Shown here: positions 8,822 to 17,490 of the stretch, one piece after another
Layout: each line of letters begins with the position of its first letter
Position numbering within the stretch: position 1 is the first letter of the stretch
NCBI GenBank assembly: GCA_913776245.1
Contig: CAJYLO010000031.1
Span: forward strand, 62,001-126,000
DNA from: an uncultured Chryseobacterium sp.
GTDB lineage: Bacteria > Bacteroidota > Bacteroidia > Flavobacteriales > Weeksellaceae
Reading direction: 5' to 3'
Length of the DNA: 64,000 bases
Program-made: the position numbers and the translations under genes
The notes under the pieces: generated by a model
Told to the model about the DNA's origin: nothing
Seen by the model: only the letters and a program-made list of their open reading frames with translations
Databases searched by the model: none

Positions 8822-10960
8822 TTACTTCTCTTTATTCAATTTTTCGATGCCGGCTTTCACATCAGGATGACTCATAAAAAGATGCCAGATTAAACCTGTC
8901 CGGTAATTTTCAATCATTACGGTCATCGGCGCCTGATTGAGCCCCATAAAAATCGGAGAACACCAGTTATTATTCAAATCAAATGAATCCCGGAAGCCAT
9001 ATTCTCCCCAAAGAAAATCACCATAATTGAGGTAGAAATTTTTCAAAACCGCCATCGATTCCGTTGGTGTGTACGGAAAAGAAGCAATCGCACCGGTTGG
9101 TGTCAATTTTCCTGTATCTTCTCTTTCCACAGGCTCATCCGGATTGTAGCCATTTGGTCCGTCCGAAGCGGTTAATCCCCAACCGTCTTTGCCGTAACCA
9201 TTTTGTTTTTTCGGATTTTCGACACAATACAGGTAATTGATTTTGGCAATATTCTGATTGTTTTTGAAATAATTCGTGTATCGATCTGTTAAACCGTGCG
9301 GGTCATAACCCATAAAAGAATAATGCGCAAAAAACAGCGGACCGCCTTTGTTGACCCCAACATCCAGTTTGATTCCGTAATAAGTATTTCCGTTGGTGTA
9401 CATTGAACCTTCATCAGATTTTCCCCAATCTTTCCGGTAATTCTGAGCAATCTTATCCTGACTTGCCCAACCCGAATAATACATACTCGCCGGAACGGAA
9501 TGTGTTGGTGAAGCAATTGCCATTAGATAAGTAACCATCGTCTCGTTCCAGCCAATCAGACGGTGATTGATGGTCCAAGCCTGGTCTGGCGACCAATGCC
9601 AGTAAAGAAATTTGCTGTCGGGTGTTTGTTTGAACCAGTCCCACTCGATTCCTTTCCAGAACTTGTCGATTTTTTGTCTGATATTTTTCTCTTCCGCATT
9701 ATCTTTATTAAAATATTGATGAGCCGCCAATAATCCCTGAACGAAAAACGAAGTTTCGACCAAATCGGCTCCGTTATCTCTTTTGCCAAAAAACGGTTCG
9801 GTTTTTCCGGTTTTTCCGTCGATGAAATGCGCTACTGCGCCGTGGTATTTGTCGGCTTTTTCGATAAAATTAACAATTTTAGTAAATCTTTCGACAGATT
9901 CTTTTCTTGAGATAAAACCTCTTTCAGTTCCTGCAATCAGAGCCATAATCCCGAAACCAGAAGCGCCTGTTGCAATCATATTTTGTCTTCCGTTGGTATT
10001 TTCTTTTGACAAACCGCTTTCCGGTTCTGCGCCGTCCCAATAATAATTGAAAGACGCTTCCTGAACCATTGTCATCAACTCTTCATCCGACATATTTTTA
10101 GTTTCAGCGGAAGCAATTTCTGATAATTTTGATTCGCTGAAAAGCTTATCTAGGAAACTGATTTTATAGGAATATTTCTTTCCGGTTTCATTTGTGAAAT
10201 CAGCAAATCTATCAATATAAGCATCCTGAATACCGACCGGTTTGAAATCTTTTCCATTGTCGGAGCGGTAAATTTTGACGTATCTAATGTTATTGTCAGA
10301 GATTGGATTCCATTTCAAATCCACGTGTTTCATATAACCTTTCGCAAAAGAAATTTTTGGAATTGAAGAAATTATTTTCTTTTCTTTTGAATTGATAAAA
10401 GCAATATCATCCAACCAAATTCTGTTATTGGAATCAGAATTTTCCGGTTGAGAAAAGACAATCGCCTTGACCGATTTCGGATTATCTTTAACCGAAGCAT
10501 CCAAACTTGACATATCAATCAGAACATTTTCCCATTGATTTTTTTTCGTCAGTTTAAGTGTTACTGTTTTTGAAAAACTTCCGTCCGTTTTCTGAAGCTT
10601 TACAGTTGGCAAAACATCAGCATCATTCTTTTCAGATTTGATCCAGAAGCTCAGAAAATTGGACTTGGTAAAAAAATCTTTTCCTCTCACATCCTCATAT
10701 TCTATCGAAGCTTCCCATTTTCCGTCTTTGGCATTTTTGTAATCCAGCAAAAGGGAATTTCCGGGAGAATGAAATTCATTTTTATCAACCAATAACTTAT
10801 TATTCTGATTTTTCACGAAAGTATTTCCTGATGATTTTACATTTCCGTAGAAGAAATTATCTTTCATCAAACTGTTTGTGAAAAAAGTATAATCATATTG
10901 ATATTCCTGAGCAAAAACAGAAGCCGAGGCAAACAGGAGCGATTTTAAAAGTAATTTCAT
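8822..10960 (-). CDS. secreted glycoside hydrolase of the glycoamylase/GH144 type
   Basis: This 712-residue protein has a signal peptide (MKLLLKSLLFASASVFAQ), a beta-sandwich-like N-terminal region (about 30-195) with CBM character, an FN3-like module (about 200-285) and a C-terminal catalytic domain (about 290-705) of the Pfam Glycoamylase type (PF10091). Landmarks include ASFNYYWDGAEPESGL, ATGASGFGIMALI and DNGADLVETSFFVQGLL, all typical of this (alpha/alpha)6 domain. Characterised relatives in Bacteroidota (GH144) cleave beta-1,2-glucans, so that is the leading hypothesis; the older glucoamylase name is probably misleading. It stands alone, without SusC/D partners. Confidence 0.82.
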   Translation of the reverse strand: MKLLLKSLLFASASVFAQEYQYDYTFFTNSLMKDNFFYGNVKSSGNTFVKNQNNKLLVDKNEFHSPGNSLLLDYKNAKDGKWEASIEYEDVRGKDFFTKSNFLSFWIKSEKNDADVLPTVKLQKTDGSFSKTVTLKLTKKNQWENVLIDMSSLDASVKDNPKSVKAIVFSQPENSDSNNRIWLDDIAFINSKEKKIISSIPKISFAKGYMKHVDLKWNPISDNNIRYVKIYRSDNGKDFKPVGIQDAYIDRFADFTNETGKKYSYKISFLDKLFSESKLSEIASAETKNMSDEELMTMVQEASFNYYWDGAEPESGLSKENTNGRQNMIATGASGFGIMALIAGTERGFISRKESVERFTKIVNFIEKADKYHGAVAHFIDGKTGKTEPFFGKRDNGADLVETSFFVQGLLAAHQYFNKDNAEEKNIRQKIDKFWKGIEWDWFKQTPDSKFLYWHWSPDQAWTINHRLIGWNETMVTYLMAIASPTHSVPASMYYSGWASQDKIAQNYRKDWGKSDEGSMYTNGNTYYGIKLDVGVNKGGPLFFAHYSFMGYDPHGLTDRYTNYFKNNQNIAKINYLYCVENPKKQNGYGKDGWGLTASDGPNGYNPDEPVEREDTGKLTPTGAIASFPYTPTESMAVLKNFYLNYGDFLWGEYGFRDSFDLNNNWCSPIFMGLNQAPMTVMIENYRTGLIWHLFMSHPDVKAGIEKLNKEK

Positions 10961-11009
10961 AATGATTTATTTTTGAAAAGATAACAAAATTCTCCAAAAG
11001 AGACAAAAT

Positions 11010-11035
11010 AAAAAGGCAGTTAAAAACTGCCTTTT
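11010..11035 (-). terminator. terminator of the cytochrome c gene
   Basis: An 11-bp perfect stem (AAAAAGGCAGT / ACTGCCTTTTT) with a 5-base loop and T-rich tail lies between the cytochrome gene stop and the GH144 gene start on the minus strand. Confidence 0.85.
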
Positions 11036-11061
11036 TATTCTTATTTTAAAGATGACTAATT

Positions 11062-11445
11062 CTATTTAGAGGATAAAATATACTGCGCCATAAATTTCGC
11101 ATTTTCTTTGTTCAATCCGTTGTGAGCCGGCATTGGAACATCACCCCAGATCCCGGAACTTCCTTTGATGATTTTTTCGGCGAGCATTTCTACATTTTCA
11201 GGTGTGTTTTCATATTTTGCCGCTACTTCTTTGTATGAAGGGCCAATCATCCGTTCATCCATTTTATGACAGCCTAAACAATCCGCACCTTCTACTAAAG
11301 ATCGTCCTTCGGCAATTGGGTCAGTAATAACTTTTGGTGCAACTTCGGATTCTTCCTTCAGAACATCCTTGTTGCCGGAATTGTCATTTTTCGAACAGGA
11401 AAAAATTGCAAATAAAAAAAACACTGTTAAAATAAAATTTCTCAT
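11062..11445 (-). CDS. lipoprotein c-type cytochrome
   Basis: This 127-residue monohaem cytochrome has a lipoprotein signal (FLFAIFSCSK, Cys17). The haem site is CLGCH at 56-60 and the likely distal ligand is Met105 in DVPMPAHNG, the arrangement of c551/c552-type class I cytochromes. It should be anchored at the outer face of the inner membrane or inner face of the outer membrane and carry electrons in the periplasm. No oxidase or reductase gene is adjacent, so its partner is unknown. A terminator follows, so it is monocistronic. Confidence 0.92.
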   Translation of the reverse strand: MRNFILTVFFLFAIFSCSKNDNSGNKDVLKEESEVAPKVITDPIAEGRSLVEGADCLGCHKMDERMIGPSYKEVAAKYENTPENVEMLAEKIIKGSSGIWGDVPMPAHNGLNKENAKFMAQYILSSK

Positions 11446-11560
11446 TATTCAGAATTTAGGACAAACATAAGAACAGATTATTTATACCACAAATTTGTTA
11501 TAGAAAAAAAAGCAGAAATCAGGACATCCATATTTTATAATCAATTTACGAAGGCAAAAA

Positions 11561-11591
11561 AATCCGCTTCCAAAATGAAAACGGACTTTCT
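11561..11591 (-). terminator. terminator of the beta-barrel protein gene
   Basis: On the minus strand AAAGTCCGTTT pairs with AAGCGGATTT, allowing G-U pairs, giving about 11 bp followed by a run of seven T. It lies about 20 bp after the stop codon. Confidence 0.7.
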
Positions 11592-11609
11592 GATACTATT
11601 GTAAAAAAT

Positions 11610-12251
11610 TTAGAATAAAAATTTAAACCCAAATGACAGCGGAGTCACCGCATTACTCATACTGCCGGCTAATGTAGAATTATACTCTGAGCCAACCGAT
11701 GCAACGTGCGCTAATGACAAATCTGTAACTGTCGTTTTCTCACCCACTGAAGGTTTGATTGTGGTTTGCGAAAAATTAATCAGATTATAAGAAAATTCAA
11801 CCGAAAAATGTTTCGTAACCAGATAATCAAACCCACCAGCAAAAGTAAGCCCGAACTGATTGATTTTTGTATCAGATATTTTCTCTTTCCCTGTAATAAT
11901 AGGGGCGGCAACTTGTCCGAAGAAAAATAAACCTCCTGCAACATTCCAGTATTTTCTGGCCAGTGGCTGGATAACCAATAACTGAGAATTGGCAAGCGTT
12001 TTTGTAGCATCTTGCGCCTTGATTCCGACATTACCTGCAGCTATTCCAACTGCGGTAGTTGGTGCCACAAAATATCCAACTATTGGGAGAATAGTCGTGT
12101 TTGTAGATTTCACATCGCCCGTTTTTGTTTGCTGATAACCCAATTGTGATGTCACAAACCAAGTTCCCTGCAGTCCTTTTGATTCCTGACCAAATGCTAA
12201 GGCCATTGTAAATAAAGCCGAAGCAGCCAATAATAGTTTTTTCATTTTCAA
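11610..12251 (-). CDS. outer-membrane beta-barrel protein (porin-like)
   Basis: This 213-residue protein has a signal peptide (KKLLLAASALFTMALAFGQ) and alternating hydrophobic strands with Gly- and aromatic-rich turns, ending in SFGFKFLF with the terminal Phe typical of barrel proteins. It resembles the small 8-stranded OMP_b-brl family. Function is unknown. The start could be ATG at 12251 or the second one at 12245 (MKKLLL); the shorter form makes the cleaner signal peptide. It has its own terminator and is divergent from dusB. Confidence 0.8.
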   Translation of the reverse strand: MKMKKLLLAASALFTMALAFGQESKGLQGTWFVTSQLGYQQTKTGDVKSTNTTILPIVGYFVAPTTAVGIAAGNVGIKAQDATKTLANSQLLVIQPLARKYWNVAGGLFFFGQVAAPIITGKEKISDTKINQFGLTFAGGFDYLVTKHFSVEFSYNLINFSQTTIKPSVGEKTTVTDLSLAHVASVGSEYNSTLAGSMSNAVTPLSFGFKFLF

Positions 12252-12496
12252 TTTTTTGAATTAATAAAAATTAATACCACAAATATATAATTGATAAAAA
12301 TAAAACCAAATATGAATTATTTCATATAAAAATATAAACTGTAAATTATTAAATTAATAAAATTATAAATTTAATCTCTCGAATCTATAAATGCGATAGA
12401 CAAAAGCAATATACTTTGAGATTTTGGAATTTTTTTATGATGATTATCAGTTATTTGGCCCTTGACAGCTTATGTCTTAAAAACTTGTAAAATGTC

Positions 12497-12504
12497 TATC
12501 TTTG
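12497..12504 (+). promoter_or_regulatory. -7 element of dusB
   Basis: TATCTTTG matches TAnnTTTG exactly and lies 4 bp before the dusB ATG, implying a nearly leaderless transcript or an initiation point further downstream. No -33 TTG at normal spacing is visible. Confidence 0.4.
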
Positions 12505-12508
12505 CGGA

Positions 12509-13498
12509 ATGGTAAAAATTGGCAACATAGAACTTCCTGATTTTCCGCTTTTGCTGGCACCAATGGAAGATGTAAGTGACCCACCTTTTAGAAAACTATG
12601 CAAAATGCATGGCGCAGATTTGATGTATTCGGAGTTTATTTCTTCGGAAGGCTTGATTCGTGATGCTATTAAGAGCCGTAAAAAACTGGATATTTTTGAT
12701 TACGAAAGACCTGTCGGCATCCAGATTTTTGGTGGCGATGAGGAAGCAATGGCGATGTCTGCCAGAATTGTGGAAACTGTTGAGCCTGATTTGGTGGATA
12801 TCAATTTCGGTTGTCCGGTGAAAAAAGTCGTTTGTAAAGGTGCTGGTGCGGGCGTTTTGAAAGATATTGATCTAATGGTTCGATTGACGAAAGCCGTTGT
12901 GAGCTCTACACATTTGCCGGTTACCGTAAAAACCAGATTGGGCTGGGATGATAGCAGCATCAATATTGATGAAGTGGCCGAAAGATTACAGGATGTCGGA
13001 ATCAAAGCCCTAACCATCCACGCCAGAACACGTGCGCAAATGTACAAAGGTGAAGCCGATTGGGAACATATCTCCAGGATCAAAAACAATCCGAATATTG
13101 AAATTCCAGTTTTTGGAAACGGCGATGTTGATTCTCCCGAAAAAGCTTTGGAGTATAAAAACAAATACAACTGCGACGGAATAATGATTGGTCGTGGAGC
13201 GATTGGTTATCCCTGGATTTTCAATGAAATCAAGCATTTTTTCGAGACCGGAGAAATTCTTCCAGAGCCAACGATAGCAGAAAGATTAGACGCCGTAAAA
13301 AACCACGCTCTTTGGTCCGTAGAATGGAAAGGCGAACGCCCTGGTATTGTGGAAATGAGACAGCATTACAGCAATTATTTCCGAGGTATTCCACATTTTA
13401 AAGAATTTAAAACCAAGTTTCTGCAGGCTTTGACGCTAAGTGAAATTGATGAAATCATAGAAGAAACGAAACATTTTTATCAGGAAAATGTTATATGA
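12509..13498 (+). CDS. dusB: tRNA-dihydrouridine synthase B
   Basis: This 329-residue flavoenzyme reduces uridine to dihydrouridine in tRNA D-loops. It has the FMN-binding TIM barrel (LLLAPMEDVSDPPFR at about 14-28), the signature DINFGCPVKKVVCKGAGAG with catalytic Cys109, and the helical C-terminal tRNA-binding domain (about 245-329). Length is normal. It is a single gene divergent from the beta-barrel gene; a tandem array of short Bacteroidota intergenic words follows it (13503-13590). Confidence 0.96.
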   Translation: MVKIGNIELPDFPLLLAPMEDVSDPPFRKLCKMHGADLMYSEFISSEGLIRDAIKSRKKLDIFDYERPVGIQIFGGDEEAMAMSARIVETVEPDLVDINFGCPVKKVVCKGAGAGVLKDIDLMVRLTKAVVSSTHLPVTVKTRLGWDDSSINIDEVAERLQDVGIKALTIHARTRAQMYKGEADWEHISRIKNNPNIEIPVFGNGDVDSPEKALEYKNKYNCDGIMIGRGAIGYPWIFNEIKHFFETGEILPEPTIAERLDAVKNHALWSVEWKGERPGIVEMRQHYSNYFRGIPHFKEFKTKFLQALTLSEIDEIIEETKHFYQENVI

Positions 13499-13502
13499 AT
13501 TT

Positions 13503-13590
13503 TTTAAACCACAAAGGTCTCTAAGCTTTCACAAAGACCATTTATTATAGTGAACTTTGTGAACATCTTTGTGTCCGTTGTGGTAAATAT
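13503..13590. repeat. imperfect intergenic inverted repeat
   Basis: Words such as aaaccacaaagg (13505-) and ctttgtgtccgttgtggt (about 13569-13586) form an imperfect long hairpin. Similar accacaa/ctttgtg words occur after lysS (8465-8485). This is probably a dispersed intergenic repeat that also acts as the dusB transcription end. Confidence 0.4.
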
Positions 13591-13652
13591 TATTCAATCA
13601 CTGTAACTTTTAACATTTAGATTCCAACTTATCAGACCTCAAATAATTAAAA

Positions 13653-15278
13653 ATGAAAAAATTATTACTTCTCTCCATATTGCTTTCCGGAGTTTCACAA
13701 GCTCAGTTTTTTGAGGATGCAAAGCCCACCAAAATTGACACACTAAAAGGTTCTAATACGGAATTCAGGAATTTCTGGGATGTTAAAAAATATGATATTG
13801 CTCTGGAGCCGAACTTCGAAACAAAAAGTATCAAAGGAAGTAATAAAATCAGCCTGACAATTGAAAAAGATGTAAAAAACCCAACGTTTCAGATCGATTT
13901 GCAACAACCAATGAAGACTGATAAAATCTCAGCGAGTTTTCCAATTTCTGAGAAAAAAATTGACGGCGATTTTATTTTCTTAACAACGAAAAAGAATTTC
14001 AAAAAAGGCGAAAAATATACTATTGAGATTGATTATTCCGGAAATCCGCAGATCGCAAAACACGCACCTTGGGACGGCGGATGGATTTTTACTAAAGACA
14101 AAAACGGAAATCCGTGGATGACCGCTGCTGACGAAGGAATAGGTGCGAGTATCTGGCTGCCTGTAAAAGATATTTGGAGCGATGAGCCTGATAATGGCAT
14201 CACGTTCAGAATTATTACACCAAAGGATTTGGTAGGCGTTGGAAACGGAAGATTAATCAAAGAAGAAAATCTGGGCGATAAAAAAGCCTGGCTTTGGGAA
14301 GTGAAAAATCCGATTAATGATTATTCCATTATTCCATCCATCGGGAAATATGTGAATTTTAAAGACACTTTTAACGGCGAAAAAGGAAAACTGGACCTGG
14401 ATTATTGGGTTTTGGATTACAATCTTGACAAAGCCAAAAAACAATTTGAGCAGGTAAAACCGATGTTAAGCGCTTTTGAATATTGGTTCGGACCCTATCC
14501 TTTCTATGAAGATTCTTACAAAATTGTGGAATCTCCGCATCTTGGAATGGAACACCAAAGTAATGTTGCCTACGGAAACAATTACGGCAACGGCTATTTG
14601 GGCAGAGATCTTTCGGGAACAGGAATTGGACTGAAATGGGACTACATCATCATCCACGAGTCCGGACACGAATGGTTTGCCAATAATATCACGGCAAAAG
14701 ATCAGGCGGATATGTGGATTCACGAAAGCTTTACAATGTATTCTGAGCCATTATTCGTGGAAAAATATATGGACAAAACTTCTGCTGAAAAATATGTGCA
14801 AGGTGTTCGCCAGATGATTACCAATGACAAGCCAATTATCGGAAGCTATGGCATCCGGAATGAAGGCAGCGGCGATATGTATCCGAAAGGTGCCAATATG
14901 ATCCACACCATTCGCCAAGTCATTAACAATGATGAGAAATTCCGCCAGATTCTGAGAGGTCTGAATAAGGACTTTTATCATCAAACGGTCACAACCCAAC
15001 AAATCGAAAAATATTTCATTGATAAATCCGGCATCGATTTGCAATCCATTTTTGACCAATATCTGAGAACGGTGAAAATCCCGACTTTAGAATACAAACA
15101 AAACGGCAATCAGCTGACTTACAGATGGACGAATGTTGTTCCGAACTTCAAGCTGCCAATCCGCCTTACAGGTGGGCAGGAACTGAGACCAACAGAAGAA
15201 TGGCAAACTGCAACACTCAAATCTTCTGATGAGCTGAAAGTGGATCCGAATTATTACATTTTTACTAAGAAATCTTAA
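13653..15278 (+). CDS. secreted M1-family metallopeptidase
   Basis: This 541-residue protein has a signal peptide (KKLLLLSILLSGVSQAQ) and the M1 gluzincin site HESGH (335-339) with the third ligand Glu358 in MWIHESF. GMEHQ (299-302) stands where M1 enzymes have the GAMEN exopeptidase motif. The N-terminal beta saddle (about 45-240) is followed by the catalytic domain; the large C-terminal helical domain of classical aminopeptidase N is absent, as in the short M1 group. It probably trims peptides in the periplasm or outside. An XRE regulator gene follows after 9 bp. Confidence 0.93.
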   Translation: MKKLLLLSILLSGVSQAQFFEDAKPTKIDTLKGSNTEFRNFWDVKKYDIALEPNFETKSIKGSNKISLTIEKDVKNPTFQIDLQQPMKTDKISASFPISEKKIDGDFIFLTTKKNFKKGEKYTIEIDYSGNPQIAKHAPWDGGWIFTKDKNGNPWMTAADEGIGASIWLPVKDIWSDEPDNGITFRIITPKDLVGVGNGRLIKEENLGDKKAWLWEVKNPINDYSIIPSIGKYVNFKDTFNGEKGKLDLDYWVLDYNLDKAKKQFEQVKPMLSAFEYWFGPYPFYEDSYKIVESPHLGMEHQSNVAYGNNYGNGYLGRDLSGTGIGLKWDYIIIHESGHEWFANNITAKDQADMWIHESFTMYSEPLFVEKYMDKTSAEKYVQGVRQMITNDKPIIGSYGIRNEGSGDMYPKGANMIHTIRQVINNDEKFRQILRGLNKDFYHQTVTTQQIEKYFIDKSGIDLQSIFDQYLRTVKIPTLEYKQNGNQLTYRWTNVVPNFKLPIRLTGGQELRPTEEWQTATLKSSDELKVDPNYYIFTKKS

Positions 15279-15287
15279 CCATCATCA

Positions 15288-15860
15288 ATGTCCAGGCTGA
15301 AAGAAATCAGGGAACAAAAAAATCTGACGCAGGAAGAATTATCGGAAAAATCCAACATTTCGGTAAGAACCATTCAGCGGATCGAAGCAGGAACCGAACC
15401 GAAAGGTCACACCCTGAAAGTCCTGGCAAGGTCGCTGGACATTTCCGAAAGTGAATTGCTAAATCTACAACAAATTGATGAGTCAGAAGAAGTCATTGAA
15501 TCTGCTGTAGAAAATGAAGCACAAATTGATGAAGATATTTCCAAGCTGAAGCTCATCAACCTTTCTTCTGTTTTATTCACCGTTTTCCCACCGCTGAATA
15601 TTATTGCGCCATTGGTTGTAGCTTATTTTATGAAGCAGAAAAATCCGATCATCGGTCAAATTGTTTCCGTTCAGATTTTATGGACCATTTTAGCTCCCGC
15701 CGCTTTCTTTCTCGGCATCTCGCTGAAGCTCGGAAAACAATTCACCCTGATATTAATGGTAGCTATTATTCTATCCAATGTTTTTATCATTTTAAGAAAC
15801 ACAGCAGAAATCGAAAAAAACAAAAAACTACATTACAGACTGAAATTCAATATTTTATAA
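15288..15860 (+). CDS. XRE-family regulator with membrane anchor
   Basis: This 190-residue protein has an N-terminal helix-turn-helix of the XRE/Cro type (about 1-60: LTQEELSEKSNISVRTIQRIEAG), an acidic linker (about 62-86) and four hydrophobic segments (about 92-175) resembling a DUF4870-like module. It is therefore a membrane-tethered regulator, common in Flavobacteriia, that may respond to a membrane or periplasmic signal. It starts 9 bp after the M1 peptidase stop and is presumably co-transcribed. No target is evident. Confidence 0.85.
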   Translation: MSRLKEIREQKNLTQEELSEKSNISVRTIQRIEAGTEPKGHTLKVLARSLDISESELLNLQQIDESEEVIESAVENEAQIDEDISKLKLINLSSVLFTVFPPLNIIAPLVVAYFMKQKNPIIGQIVSVQILWTILAPAAFFLGISLKLGKQFTLILMVAIILSNVFIILRNTAEIEKNKKLHYRLKFNIL

Positions 15861-15947
15861 AAGCCGACAGGTGATTGTCGGGTGATTGTCGGGCTGATTT
15901 TTAGCAATGGATCGGATAAAATTCAATCTTTGCTGAAAAATTAGTCA

Positions 15948-17435
15948 ATGAAAAAATCATTATCTAAAATTGTAATCATCACATCAGTTATCTTCGGCAA
16001 CATAAAAGCTCAGATCTCAAAAACCTCGGATCTGTTTATCGAACTAAAAAAACAGGACAGTATTTTTTTCGAACTTGGGTTCAATAATTGCGATTGGGTT
16101 TATCTGGACAGGCATACAGATGACAACCTGAAATTCTATCACGACAATGGCGGTTTCCAGGACAAGAAATTATTCTTAGAAAGGACAAAACAAAATATCT
16201 GCGGCAATCCAAACCAAAAACCAATCAGAAAATTAGTTGAAAACAGTCTGGAGGTATTTCCTTTATATAATAACGGGGAGCTTTACGGGGCGATACAATC
16301 GGGAGAACATCAGTTTTTTATCCGTGAGAAAAACAAGGAAGACGTTTTAGGCGGACAGGCTAAGTTCACAACCGTTTGGACAAAAAAGGAAGGAAACTGG
16401 ATTATGAGTGACATCCTGAGCTATGATCATGGCGCACCGAAAGCAACCAAAACTGGGAATTCGATATTTGAAAATGATGCCGCCATAGAACAATGGCTGA
16501 AAGACAACAAAATCCCGGCACTCGGACTTGGAATCATTGAAGGCGGAACATTGAAGCAAGTTAAAGTTTTCGGAGAAATCAAACCCGGCGTTTCAGCACC
16601 TTACAATACAATATTTAATGTTGCTTCTCTTACAAAACCAATAACAGCACTGGTTGCGCTGCAACTTGCCAGCCAAGGAAAATGGAATCTGGATGAACCT
16701 GTTTATCATTACTGGACAGATCCTGATGTTGCAGATGATCCAAGAAATAAAAAACTGACTACCAGAATCATTCTCAGCCATCAGACCGGATTCCCGAACT
16801 GGCGGTGGATGAATAAAAACAATAAACTAAGCTTCGATTTCGAGCCTGGAACAAAATACCATTATTCTGGCGAAGGAATGGAATATCTGCGGAAAGCCAT
16901 TGAGAAAAAATTCAAAAAACCACTTCAGGAAATTGCCGATGAATTGATTTTTAAACCCATAAAAATGACCGACACGGATTATATTTGGACCAAAAATACA
17001 GACGAATCCCGATTTGCCATAGGTTATGATGCGAATGGAAAAGCTTATGAAACCGTAAAAAACGAGACCGCCAATGCTGCGGATGATCTGCACACCACAA
17101 TTGAGGATTACGGTAATTTCCTAGCTAATGTCATGAACGGTGGCAATCTGAAACCTGAAATTTTTAGGGAAATGATGAAACCTCAGGTAAAAACAAAAGA
17201 AAATAAATACTTTGGGTTAGGTTTCGAAATCTATGATTTGGGAAATGGCGAAACAGCCTTATCTCACGGTGGTTCTGACAAAGGATCCCAGTGTATTGCA
17301 TTTATTCTTCCAAAGACCAAGCAAGGAATCCTGATTTTCACTAATGTTGATAACGGCTATAAAGTTTTTGAGAAATTACTCGTAAATTATCTTGGCGACA
17401 AAGGCCGGAAAATAGTTGATATTGAGACAAAATAA
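15948..17435 (+). CDS. serine hydrolase (class C beta-lactamase fold) with N-terminal NTF2-like domain
   Basis: This 495-residue protein has a signal peptide (to about residue 21, NIKAQ), a DUF4440/NTF2-like module (about 28-160) and a beta-lactamase/transpeptidase-like domain (about 175-490). The active site SxxK is SLTK at 227-230 and the third motif is HGG at 440-442. The second motif, normally YxN, reads YSG at 306-308, so the Asn is replaced. Likely an esterase or peptidase in the periplasm rather than a true beta-lactamase; this is inference from family behaviour. It is followed by a bidirectional terminator shared with guaA. Confidence 0.88.
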   Translation: MKKSLSKIVIITSVIFGNIKAQISKTSDLFIELKKQDSIFFELGFNNCDWVYLDRHTDDNLKFYHDNGGFQDKKLFLERTKQNICGNPNQKPIRKLVENSLEVFPLYNNGELYGAIQSGEHQFFIREKNKEDVLGGQAKFTTVWTKKEGNWIMSDILSYDHGAPKATKTGNSIFENDAAIEQWLKDNKIPALGLGIIEGGTLKQVKVFGEIKPGVSAPYNTIFNVASLTKPITALVALQLASQGKWNLDEPVYHYWTDPDVADDPRNKKLTTRIILSHQTGFPNWRWMNKNNKLSFDFEPGTKYHYSGEGMEYLRKAIEKKFKKPLQEIADELIFKPIKMTDTDYIWTKNTDESRFAIGYDANGKAYETVKNETANAADDLHTTIEDYGNFLANVMNGGNLKPEIFREMMKPQVKTKENKYFGLGFEIYDLGNGETALSHGGSDKGSQCIAFILPKTKQGILIFTNVDNGYKVFEKLLVNYLGDKGRKIVDIETK

Positions 17436-17456
17436 TCCTTAAATTAAAATATACAG

Positions 17457-17483
17457 AAAAAGCCAGCAAAAATTGCTGGCTTT
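17457..17483. terminator. bidirectional terminator between serine hydrolase and guaA
   Basis: A perfect 11-bp stem (AAAAGCCAGCA / TGCTGGCTTTT) with a short loop, A- and T-flanked, lies between the two convergent genes and can serve both. Confidence 0.9.
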
Positions 17484-17490
17484 TGATTAT

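Noticed and set aside
15288-15860. XRE gene as an antitoxin
   Set aside because: No toxin-sized partner is present and the protein has four membrane segments, so it is a membrane-bound regulator.
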